Assembly (NCBI GenBank): GCA_016222805.1
Contig: JACRQG010000008.1
Span: forward strand, 523,253-587,252
Source: Verrucomicrobiota bacterium
GTDB taxonomy: Bacteria; Verrucomicrobiota; Verrucomicrobiia; Opitutales; Opitutaceae
Length of the DNA stretch: 64,000 bases
Direction: 5' to 3'
Position numbers and translations under genes: made by a program. Positions 52,222 to 59,821 of the stretch are shown here, piece by piece. Every line of letters begins with the position of its first letter. The first letter of the stretch is position 1. The notes under the pieces are model-generated. The model searched no databases. It saw only the letters and a program-made list of their open reading frames with translations, and was not told the origin of the DNA.

Positions 52222-54498
52222 ATGCCTTCCGCTCGCCTTCCCTTCCCCACCCGTCCTCGATTTGCCACGGCCTACCGGCCCTCCTTGGGTCGCCTGGCGA
52301 TCCGCCCACGGCGGCAGTGGCAGGCCGGACTCGCCTTCGTCTGGGTCGCGTCGGGAATCCTCGGCGCCCAGACGACCTTTCTCGGGACGTGGACGGAGTG
52401 GGCCGTCCCTCGAATCACCGGCACATCGTACTCCGTTTACGTTCAGCCCGACCCATCGCCGAACTACGTCTTCGAGTATCGCCCGATCCTGGTGACGGAT
52501 CTCTTGGGCAACAAGTTCACCCAGCTGCACTGGTTGGTCTGGCCGATCATTAGCCCGGGCCAGGCTGGCGGGACGTTCTCCGACACCCACTGGTCCAACC
52601 CCAAGGTTTGGTCCGACGGACTGCCCGACCTGAACGCAAACGTCTACTTTCTCGAGTCGAAGTCGGTCGCTCTGCCCCCGGCGACTTCCACCTCCGAAAC
52701 ACCGGCAACCGCTCGCTCCCTGGCCATCTTCGCCACGGCGCAGGACCCCTCCGGCAACTACACCGCACAAACCGTCACCCTGTCCGGCGGTTTGCTGAGT
52801 CTCACCCCGATGGCGCTCGGGGAGTCCCTTCGGGTCGGTGTGTCCGCCGCCGAGGCAAAAGCCCGCACCTCCACGCTCGTTCTTTCCGGCTCCACCCTCA
52901 CCTCCAGCGGCATCGCGATGATCGGCGTCGGCGCGCCGGTGGGCGGAGGGGGCACTCTGACCGGAATCCTGCGGCTCGACAACGGCGCCCAGTGGTTTCA
53001 TCCCGCCGGGTTGATCGAGGTCGGGGGAGGGACCGGCGGGGGGCAGCTCTACCTCGCCGACGGCCTGCTGGCGGGCAGCATTCTGCCAGGTACCGCGGCC
53101 GATCCCAGGGTGGTGGTCAGGCCCGGCAGCCAGTTGACCATTCGCGAATCCGGTTCCGCCCGCCTGACGGAACTGATCGTGGATTCCTTCAATGGTTACT
53201 CCACGGGCGACTTCTCCCAAGGGTTGTACATGCTGGGTACCCTGACCACGGCAAAGCTGGTCTTGGGACAGACCACTGGCAGCCAAGCTTTCTTTGAATC
53301 CTGGGCCACGACTTCTGATATCGGCGAAACCTTCATCAACCACGGCAGCCGGTTGGAACTGGTCGACACCCCCGCAATCGCCATTTTGCTCGAGATCCTG
53401 CACGGCTCCGTGACCGTCCGGGACAAGTCGTTCCTCACGCTCGGCAATCCCGCCGTCGCGAACGACACGACCCAGAGATTGCGGATGGCGGCGAACCCAA
53501 ACACGATCACCTTCCTCAGCGTCAGTGGCAACGATGGTGATCCCGCCAATGTGCAGGTTCACGGCGCGGCTCTCCTCGGCATCGCCGGCGCCGCGACGGT
53601 GTCGATCACCGAGGGCGCCACCCTCGACGTGCGCGGCAAGACCTCCCTGGGGTACGCCGACAGTACGGTAGCTGGTTCGGGGACGCTGAGAGTGACCGGG
53701 TCGGGTTCCATCTTCCGGACGCAGCACCTGGAAGTGGGCTACAGCTATTTCGATTCCTACAGCTTCAACCCCTATCCCTCGCCCACCGGTTCGCTCACGG
53801 TGGACGCCGGGAGCACGGTCGAGATTACCGGACGCTCCGAGAGCTACATCTTCGGGGGTGGCACGCTGACCTACAACTACGCCGGTGAGTTCACGCTCGG
53901 GAAGAACGGCACGCTGACCTTCTCCCACGACACCTCCACGCTTCAATACACCGATCCCTCGAACGGAGGCGTCCTCAACAGCCAGGCACGTCTGGTCAAT
54001 TACGGCCGCATCCAGGGCGGCGGCACCGCGGGTTCGGTAGCGGAAATCGACTTCAGCCGCGCCGGTGGCGGCATCCTCACCAACCACGGCATCATCGCCC
54101 CGGGCAGTTCCGCCGGCTGGCTGACAATCAATGGCGACCTCACCCTCGAAGCCACCAGCACCCTCCTGCTGGAACTCGGCGGCACGGCGCGCGGCTCCGG
54201 CTACGACGCGCTGACGGTGACCGGAGCGCTCAGCGCCGGCGGCACACTGACGGTCTCGCTGATCAACGGCTACAGCCCCAGCAGCGGGGCGTCGTTCGAC
54301 CTGCTCGATTTCGGTTCGTTGAGTGGCACTTTCGCCGCGGTGTCGCTCCCTCCCGGCTACGCCTGGAACACCGACGCGCTCCACACCACCGGAGTGATCA
54401 GTCTTGGCGCCGTGCCCGAACCCTCCACCTACGCGCTCGGCGCCGGCCTCGGCGCGCTCGGGATCGCGCTGATCCGCCGTCGCCCCCGCGATCGCTGA
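52222..54498 (+). CDS. Exported PEP-CTERM protein with beta-helix-like repeats
   Basis: A 758-residue protein. The N-terminus is long and Arg-rich before a hydrophobic stretch (AGLAFVWVASGILGAQTT), then a large Gly/Ser/Thr-rich body with repeated strands such as GSGTLRVTGSGSIF and LVLSGSTLTSSG, like the passenger of autotransporter-type proteins but with no barrel. It ends VPEPSTYALGAGLGALGIAL then IRRRPRDR: a PEP motif, hydrophobic helix and basic tail, the signal for exosortase. It is divergent from the CHAT-TPR gene and probably lies on the cell surface or in exopolysaccharide. No sigma-54 element was found before it. Confidence 0.88.
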   Translation: MPSARLPFPTRPRFATAYRPSLGRLAIRPRRQWQAGLAFVWVASGILGAQTTFLGTWTEWAVPRITGTSYSVYVQPDPSPNYVFEYRPILVTDLLGNKFTQLHWLVWPIISPGQAGGTFSDTHWSNPKVWSDGLPDLNANVYFLESKSVALPPATSTSETPATARSLAIFATAQDPSGNYTAQTVTLSGGLLSLTPMALGESLRVGVSAAEAKARTSTLVLSGSTLTSSGIAMIGVGAPVGGGGTLTGILRLDNGAQWFHPAGLIEVGGGTGGGQLYLADGLLAGSILPGTAADPRVVVRPGSQLTIRESGSARLTELIVDSFNGYSTGDFSQGLYMLGTLTTAKLVLGQTTGSQAFFESWATTSDIGETFINHGSRLELVDTPAIAILLEILHGSVTVRDKSFLTLGNPAVANDTTQRLRMAANPNTITFLSVSGNDGDPANVQVHGAALLGIAGAATVSITEGATLDVRGKTSLGYADSTVAGSGTLRVTGSGSIFRTQHLEVGYSYFDSYSFNPYPSPTGSLTVDAGSTVEITGRSESYIFGGGTLTYNYAGEFTLGKNGTLTFSHDTSTLQYTDPSNGGVLNSQARLVNYGRIQGGGTAGSVAEIDFSRAGGGILTNHGIIAPGSSAGWLTINGDLTLEATSTLLLELGGTARGSGYDALTVTGALSAGGTLTVSLINGYSPSSGASFDLLDFGSLSGTFAAVSLPPGYAWNTDALHTTGVISLGAVPEPSTYALGAGLGALGIALIRRRPRDR

Positions 54499-54908
54499 AG
54501 CCCGGGCGCCCGTTCCTGCGGGGATGCTTCGCCAAGACGGACCAGCCTGGAATCTCCCCGGAGGGAAACAGCTTAGTCAGCGATGAACCCGTCCACCCAC
54601 TGGGAGGAACAACATCGTCGCGAGTTCGTTTCGACCTGTGGGGGCTCACCCCGAGTTCTTCGGGCCGGTCGAAACCGCGGCAGCGATCGCGGATCGTGAT
54701 TTTCCGTCCCGCCACAACCGAACGCTACACCGTAGAACCAATGTTCGCCGGTGTCGGCAGACCTTACAACTTGACCGATCGGCGACTACGTATCCGGAAA
54801 ATGCGTATTCCCCTAGATCAGGCCCCAGAGGGGCTTTGGGCGGGACACCGTGGGGGCGGGGTCCGCGGCACGGCATCTGCAATACGGGAAGGACAAACCC
54901 GTCCAACC
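54499..54908. other. Intergenic stretch before the VPDGG-CTERM gene
   Basis: It holds the sigma-54-like element at 54866-54881. Earlier, GGAA-AATGCGTA-TTCC (54797-54812) is a small dyad about 60 bp upstream of that element. Stretch 54499-54790 shows no gene or clear site. Confidence 0.5.
54866..54881 (+). promoter_or_regulatory. Candidate sigma-54 promoter of VPDGG-CTERM gene
   Basis: CGGCACGGCATCTGCA matches GGCACG and TGCA with GG and GC 10 nt apart. Predicted start near 54892, 17 nt before the ATG. Only the first base and the first T of TTGC deviate from consensus. Confidence 0.6.
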
Positions 54909-55631
54909 ATGCGTGCGATTCCCACCCTGCTCCGCCTCTCCGCGATCGCCTGCGCCGCCTTCTCGACGGCACTCGCCAGCCTGGTGCCCTTTCCCACCGC
55001 CACGTTTGGCGGCTCCGGCATCCCGAACGATCAGGTCGCGGTCTCGACGTATGACGGGCAGGACTTTGACATCACCGTGGCGCTGACGGCGCATCAGCGC
55101 TACAACAACCCGGCCCTGACCAACAACGGCGTCGACACCTTCTATGCGCTGCCCGGAGGCGACGCTGCGAACGGCCAGCCCGGTTACGGACGCTGGAACT
55201 TCGGCTTCTACGTCGGCTTCAATCCCGCCCCGCTGAACGCTCTCGCCTGGTTCCTTCAGGGCAACACGGTCGCCCTGAAATACGACCTCAACCCGGCCGC
55301 CGGCAACGGCACGACCAACGAACTCGATCTGCTCGGTGCCATCTACACGACCTACGGCCCGGCGGCCCTGGCGGGCGGCGTCTTCCAGGACTCGTGGAAC
55401 CTCGGCATGGGCTTCCTGAGCGGCGGCGGATTCAACCCCTCCGCTCTCGGCGAGTACGATTTCCGCCTTGTCGTGAAGGAAGGTGCCAGCGAAGTCGCGT
55501 CCTCCGCCCTCAAGGTCGTGGTCACCCACACTCCGCCCACTTCCCCCGTGCCCGACGGCGGCACGTCTCTCCTCTTGGTCGGCCTCGCGCTGCCCGTGCT
55601 GGCGGCCTTCGGCCGCGCGAAGCGAGCCTGA
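54909..55631 (+). CDS. Exported VPDGG-CTERM protein
   Basis: A 240-residue protein: signal peptide MRAIPTLLRLSAIACAAFST, a compact domain with tyrosine- and asparagine-rich strands (DVTVALTAHQRYNNPALTN-like region, GRWNFGFYVGFNPAP), and the tail SPVPDGGTSLLLVGLALPVL AAFGRAKRA. VPDGG replaces PEP as sorting motif; the helix and basic end are intact. Probably exported and sorted by a variant exosortase. A strong terminator follows, so this is a single-gene unit. Confidence 0.9.
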   Translation: MRAIPTLLRLSAIACAAFSTALASLVPFPTATFGGSGIPNDQVAVSTYDGQDFDITVALTAHQRYNNPALTNNGVDTFYALPGGDAANGQPGYGRWNFGFYVGFNPAPLNALAWFLQGNTVALKYDLNPAAGNGTTNELDLLGAIYTTYGPAALAGGVFQDSWNLGMGFLSGGGFNPSALGEYDFRLVVKEGASEVASSALKVVVTHTPPTSPVPDGGTSLLLVGLALPVLAAFGRAKRA

Positions 55632-55650
55632 CAGGCCCGCCGCATCCGCC

Positions 55651-55683
55651 GCCGCCCGGAACGATCCGGGCGGCGTTTTTTTT
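55651..55683 (+). terminator. Rho-independent terminator of VPDGG-CTERM gene
   Basis: GCCGCCCGG-AACGAT-CCGGGCGGC forms a perfect 9-bp stem with a 6-nt loop, then G and eight T. Confidence 0.92.
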
Positions 55684-55749
55684 GGCCGCCCATCCGCCCC
55701 GGCCGGGATTCCACGCCGCCGCCGACGGGGAATCCCGGAGGCTTGCGTC

Positions 55750-56580
55750 TCAGTTCAACAGATACACCTCGAGGAGCACGGCGCCCCCGGTGCCGTTGCG
55801 CCCGCTCGCATGCACCGTGTAGTTGCCGGGTGGCAGGGTGACGGCGGTCGCCGCATCCCGGGACCCCGGCACCAGCGGGAAGGCCCCCACCCGCTGGGTC
55901 GCGCGTTCCACCAGGAGGCGCTCCGCGGGGCTGGCACTCCAATCTTCGTGCGCACCGAGGCGCAGATCGCCGCGGAACAACTCGAGACGCACGGCCGCCA
56001 GCGCGTTGTTGACGCCAAACTGCCGCAGCCCCGGCCCGACGGCGCGGATCAAGACCGTGCGGGACGCTCCCTCCACCACGAAACCTCCGACCAACGGCGC
56101 CCCGAGGGCCACCTCCGATCGGGACGAAAGGTTCGGCACCCGCCCGACATTGCCATTCGCCTCGGCACTCAAGGCCACTTCGTAGTGCCACCGCCCGGCG
56201 ACATCGATCGGCATCAGGTCATTCACCAGCCGGAAATTCGCCAGGGCGTGAGGGCCGAGCTGGCCGTAGGCCAGCCATGCCGAGGCCGAAACGAGCAGCT
56301 TGTCGAAGGCCTCCTCGGGAACCGTCACCAGCGCCGGCACCGCGAAGTCGCCGGCCCGCGCCAGCAGGCCGCCGGCGGTCAGCAGGTACCGGCGCTCCAG
56401 GATTCGCCCCGTCCCGGCTTCGGGCACGTAGCGGTGCACGGAAATTTCCGCCAGCCGGGTGCTCCGCTGCTCAAAAGGCACTGGATCAACCAGCCACTCA
56501 TATTCGGCCGCCGACGCGGCCTGGGACCCAGCTGCAGCCAGCATGGCCAGGATTACAAAGTTCTTTGCGATGGTTTTCAT
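55750..56580 (-). CDS. Exported hypothetical protein with verrucomicrobial C-terminal beta domain
   Basis: A 276-residue protein: MKTIAKNFVILAMLAAAGSQ signal peptide, cut near ASAAE. The C-terminal 120 residues (PLVGGFVVEGASRTVLIRAVGPGL, RLELFRGDLRLGAHEDW, AVTLPPGNYTVHASGRNGTGG) form a domain I know from many repeat-containing secreted proteins of Opitutaceae, where it recurs in long extracellular proteins. N-terminal half unassigned. It is divergent from the ADOP gene at 57.1 kb, with 544 bp between. Confidence 0.82.
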   Translation of the reverse strand: MKTIAKNFVILAMLAAAGSQAASAAEYEWLVDPVPFEQRSTRLAEISVHRYVPEAGTGRILERRYLLTAGGLLARAGDFAVPALVTVPEEAFDKLLVSASAWLAYGQLGPHALANFRLVNDLMPIDVAGRWHYEVALSAEANGNVGRVPNLSSRSEVALGAPLVGGFVVEGASRTVLIRAVGPGLRQFGVNNALAAVRLELFRGDLRLGAHEDWSASPAERLLVERATQRVGAFPLVPGSRDAATAVTLPPGNYTVHASGRNGTGGAVLLEVYLLN

Positions 56581-56867
56581 GAAGGCCGGCGTCTTATCAC
56601 GAGGCGTGCCAACACCCCGCGCAGGCGAGGGAGCGGCTGGGCGCGAGCAAGTTGGGCAGAATCACGTCCTTCCGCTGCTCACCCTCGCGTGCCGGCCCCG
56701 GAACTCCCGGGTGCCGGAATCGGGACGCATCCGCATCCTGTCTCCACGATTCGGAGACGTCGCTCCCACCGCGGTTCAGCCGACCCCGCAGGTCGTTCGG
56801 GCTCGCACCGCCTCCGCCGTGCCCAGCCCGCCAGCCGGGCGGGCGCACGATTCGTCTCCCACGGGGC

Positions 56868-56895
56868 GTCCCATTCCCGGGACATCCCGGTTTCA
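56868..56895 (+). promoter_or_regulatory. Enhancer-like site (UAS) copy 3, degenerate
   Basis: GTCCCATTCCCGGGA-N7-GTTTCA: 13 of 15 and 4 of 6 positions agree with copies 1 and 2, the 7-nt gap is kept, and the distance to the -24 element (113 bp) matches copy 1 (112 bp). Confidence 0.6.
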
Positions 56896-56980
56896 CTTTC
56901 GGCGCCGCTCCACCGGGGTCGACATCCTCCGAAGTGCCTAACTTCCTGTCCATCGGTCGCTAACATCCAGCCCTCCAAGC

Positions 56981-56996
56981 TGGCATCGCGCCTGCA
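56981..56996 (+). promoter_or_regulatory. Sigma-54 promoter of second ADOP gene
   Basis: TGGCATCGCGCCTGCA: GG and GC 10 nt apart, TGGCA and TGCA intact. Predicted start near 57007. Confidence 0.62.
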
Positions 56997-57124
56997 ATCG
57001 CCGGGGCGCCCGGGGCGCCTGCCGACGACGCCCCGCCTTCCGACGACTTCCTCCAGTTCCTCGACTCCCGGCCCACGGCAGCCGATCGCCGCCCGCTCCA
57101 CCCCTCCTGATTCCCTCCTCCGCC

Positions 57125-59644
57125 ATGCTGATCGAAACTTTTCTGCAGGATCTGCGCATCGGGCTCCGTGTCCTGATCAAGGAAAAGAGCTTCTCCACCC
57201 TCGCCATTCTTGTGCTGGGTCTCGGCATCTGCGGAGTCACGACGATGTTCAGCGTCGTCAACGGCGTGATGCTCCGCGGCTTCTCGTTTCCGCACGCCGA
57301 TCGCCTGACGAGCGTGCAGTTCATCGATCCGGCCCAGACCAATTTCTTCGGCGTCGCCAACCAGATCTTCGCCCTCGATTACCAGGAGATCGCCGCCAGT
57401 CAGCGGTCCTTCGACCATGTCGCCGCCTACATCAACGGCTCCACGGTCAACGTCACCTTCAACGGCACGCCCCAGCGCTACACCGGCGCCTACGTGACCG
57501 AGCATTTCTTCCGGATTCTCGGGGTCGCGCCCCTGCTCGGCCGCGACTTCACCGCCGAGGACAACCGCCCCGGCGTCGAAAAGGTCGCCCTCCTCAGCCA
57601 CCGGCTCTGGCAGCGCGATTTCGGCGGGCGGCCCGACATCATCGGCTCCTCCGTGCGCATCAACGGCCGTTCCGCCGTCATCATCGGGGTCATGCCGCCC
57701 GGCTTCGCCTTCCCGGTGAACGAGGAGCTCTGGCTGCCGCTGTTCAACGAATTCCCAGCCGTTCCTCGCTCCGATCGCGCCGCCGCCGCGGCCACCCCGG
57801 CCGTGATCGGCCTGATCAAGCGCGAGGTCTCGCTGGAGCAGGCCAACCTCGAGATGTCCGCCTTTGCCCAGCGGCTGGCACGGGAGTTTCCCGACACCAA
57901 CAAGCGCTTCCACACCGCCCTGGTGCAGCCGCTCATCCAGGCCTTCACCCCCCGGCAGCTCCAGGGGCTGCTCTACTCGATGCTGGCGGTCTGCGTGGGC
58001 GTGCTCCTCCTCGGTTGCGCCAACGTGATGAACATGCAGTTCGCCCGCGCCACCCTGCGGGCCAAGGAACTCGCCGTCCGCTCCTCGCTCGGCGCCACGC
58101 GCGGGCGCCTCATCCGCCAGATGCTGACCGAGAGCCTCCTCCTGGCTGCCCTCGGGGCCACCCTCGGTGTCGGCGGCGCTTACTATGCCACCGACCTGCT
58201 GCTGGCGGCGGTGCGCAACCTGCCCAACCCCATCCCGGCCTACATCACCTTCGACATCGACCTCACGGTGCTCGCCGCGGTGGTCGGCAGCACGGTGTTC
58301 GCCGCCGTTGGCTCCGGGGTGCTGCCAGCTTGGATGGCGTCGCGCGCCAATCCGGTCGAGGTCCTCAAGGAGGCCGGGCGCGGCAACACTTCGCGCACCA
58401 TTTCCTTCATCACGCGCGGCCTCGTGGTCCTGCAGATCGTGATCACCTGCGTCATCCTCATCGCCTCGCTGCTCCAGGTGCAGGCCATCCTGCGCCAACA
58501 GCGGCTCGACTATGGCTACGATACCGCCGGCGTCATGACCGCCCGCCTCGGCCTGATGGACGGCGACTATCCCGACGCCGCTTCCCGCCGGCAGTTCTAC
58601 GATCGCCTGCTCCTGTCGCTGCGCGCCTCCCCCGAAATCGCCGCCGCGGCGCTCACCAACCGCTTTCGCATGACCTTCTCTGGAAACGGCCGGATCGAAA
58701 TCGAGGGCCGCGCCTACAGCGAGGATCGGGAACGGCCCAACGTAAACTTCGAGAATGTCACCGACGGCTACTTCGATTCCCTGGGCATCCGGTTCCGCGA
58801 GGGACGCGACTTCACCACCGACGACCTCGACACCCGCCAGCCGGTGGCGATCGTCAATGCCGGCTTCGCCCAGAAGTACTTTCCCGGCCAGAGCGCGCTC
58901 GGCCGCCGCTTCCGGACCGTCGGGAACAACGGCCAGCTTTTCGGGCCGTGGCGCACCATCGTCGGGGTGGTCGCCGACGTCCGCATGACGGGGCCCTTCA
59001 ATAACCCCAACGTCGAGGACGTCGGCTTCTACGTCCCGTTCTACGCGGCGGTCTTCGGCCCGGTCACCCCCGAGCCCAGCGCCGCGAAGTTTGGCACCAT
59101 CATCGTCAAGCCGCGCGCCGGGCGCCCGGAGGCCTTTGCCAACGCGCTCCGGCGCGAGACCCAGAAGGTCGACGCCAACCTGCCGCTCTATTTTGTCGGC
59201 ACCCCGCGCGAGGGCATCGACAGCTTCCTCGGGCAGAACCGGGTCATCGCGATCCTGTTCAGCATCTTCGGCGGCGTCGCCACGCTCCTCGCCGCCGTCG
59301 GCCTCTATGGCGTGATGAGTTTCTCGGTCAACCAACGCACCCAGGAGTTCGGGATCCGCATGGCGCTCGGCGCCGAACCCAGCCGAATCCTCGGCCTCGT
59401 CGTGCGGCAGGGTGGCATCCAGCTGCTCGCCGGCCTGGCGGTGGGGATCCTGCTCGCCCTTTTGATCGCGCAACTGGGCGGACAGGGCCTCCGCACCAGC
59501 CTCGCCGGGGTCATCAGCCCGACCGATCCCCTCACCTACACGGTCGTCGCCGCGCTGCTCGGCGCCGTCTCCCTCGTCGCCACCCTCGTCCCCGCACGCC
59601 GGGCCACTCGTGTCGATCCGATGATCGCCCTGCGATCGGAGTGA
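57125..59644 (+). CDS. ADOP-type FtsX/MacB duplicated permease (stand-alone)
   Basis: An 839-residue permease with two MacB units, as in the copy at 41.05 kb: MLIETFLQDLRIGLRVLIKE, membrane helix with AILVLGLGICGVTTMFSVVN, periplasmic core (VIIGVMPPGFAFPVNEELW), three helices around 275-390, a second unit, and C-terminal GVATLLAAVGLYGVMSFSVN and QEFGIRMALGAEPSRIL. No ATPase or adaptor is adjacent, so a partner must come from elsewhere, perhaps the operon at 38.8-43.5 kb, which carries the same enhancer-like site. Confidence 0.94.
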   Translation: MLIETFLQDLRIGLRVLIKEKSFSTLAILVLGLGICGVTTMFSVVNGVMLRGFSFPHADRLTSVQFIDPAQTNFFGVANQIFALDYQEIAASQRSFDHVAAYINGSTVNVTFNGTPQRYTGAYVTEHFFRILGVAPLLGRDFTAEDNRPGVEKVALLSHRLWQRDFGGRPDIIGSSVRINGRSAVIIGVMPPGFAFPVNEELWLPLFNEFPAVPRSDRAAAAATPAVIGLIKREVSLEQANLEMSAFAQRLAREFPDTNKRFHTALVQPLIQAFTPRQLQGLLYSMLAVCVGVLLLGCANVMNMQFARATLRAKELAVRSSLGATRGRLIRQMLTESLLLAALGATLGVGGAYYATDLLLAAVRNLPNPIPAYITFDIDLTVLAAVVGSTVFAAVGSGVLPAWMASRANPVEVLKEAGRGNTSRTISFITRGLVVLQIVITCVILIASLLQVQAILRQQRLDYGYDTAGVMTARLGLMDGDYPDAASRRQFYDRLLLSLRASPEIAAAALTNRFRMTFSGNGRIEIEGRAYSEDRERPNVNFENVTDGYFDSLGIRFREGRDFTTDDLDTRQPVAIVNAGFAQKYFPGQSALGRRFRTVGNNGQLFGPWRTIVGVVADVRMTGPFNNPNVEDVGFYVPFYAAVFGPVTPEPSAAKFGTIIVKPRAGRPEAFANALRRETQKVDANLPLYFVGTPREGIDSFLGQNRVIAILFSIFGGVATLLAAVGLYGVMSFSVNQRTQEFGIRMALGAEPSRILGLVVRQGGIQLLAGLAVGILLALLIAQLGGQGLRTSLAGVISPTDPLTYTVVAALLGAVSLVATLVPARRATRVDPMIALRSE

Positions 59645-59647
59645 GAG

Positions 59648-59818
59648 CCGTGAACAGTTATCGGTAGCCAGTATTCAGTGCCCAGTGACTCGTGTTCCGG
59701 ATGCCATGGCCACTGAATGGACCGCCAAACTCCCTTCTCCCCCTATCCCATCCTCGGCTGACGCTTCACCGATCACCGATCACTGACCACTGATTACCGA
59801 TCACTGGCCACCACTCAC
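59648..59818 (+). repeat. Dispersed repeat filling the gap between two ADOP genes
   Basis: The gap between the ADOP genes contains the CAGTTATCGGTAGCCAGTA word, then CAGTGCCCAGTGACT, and at 59770-59818 CACCGATCACCGATCACTGACC and ACTGATTACCGATCACTGG type words. The second part matches 43590-43637. No gene in this gap. Confidence 0.7.
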
Positions 59819-59821
59819 CGC

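Larger units (their letters stand above)
56581..57124. other. Divergent intergenic region with the third UAS/sigma-54 pair
   Basis: It holds UAS copy 3 (56868-56895) and the -24/-12 element (56981-56996). The rest, 56581-56867 and 56997-57124, shows no gene; the second part would be a leader of about 118 nt if transcription starts near 57007. Confidence 0.55.

Noticed and set aside
56590-56611. On the minus strand TGGCACGCCTCGTGAT before the hypothetical gene 55750-56580.
   Set aside because: It has a perfect -24 half but GA instead of the invariant GC at -12, so a sigma-54 promoter is not supported.
55483-59004. A 1173-codon plus-strand open frame over 55.5-59 kb.
   Set aside because: Out of frame with the ADOP permease and antisense or offset to the CTERM and hypothetical genes; Arg/Pro/His-rich.
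59645-59821. Possible UAS/sigma-54 pair in front of the third ADOP gene.
   Set aside because: No GTCCCA-type site and no GG-N10-GC with acceptable flanks; the gap is filled by a dispersed repeat.
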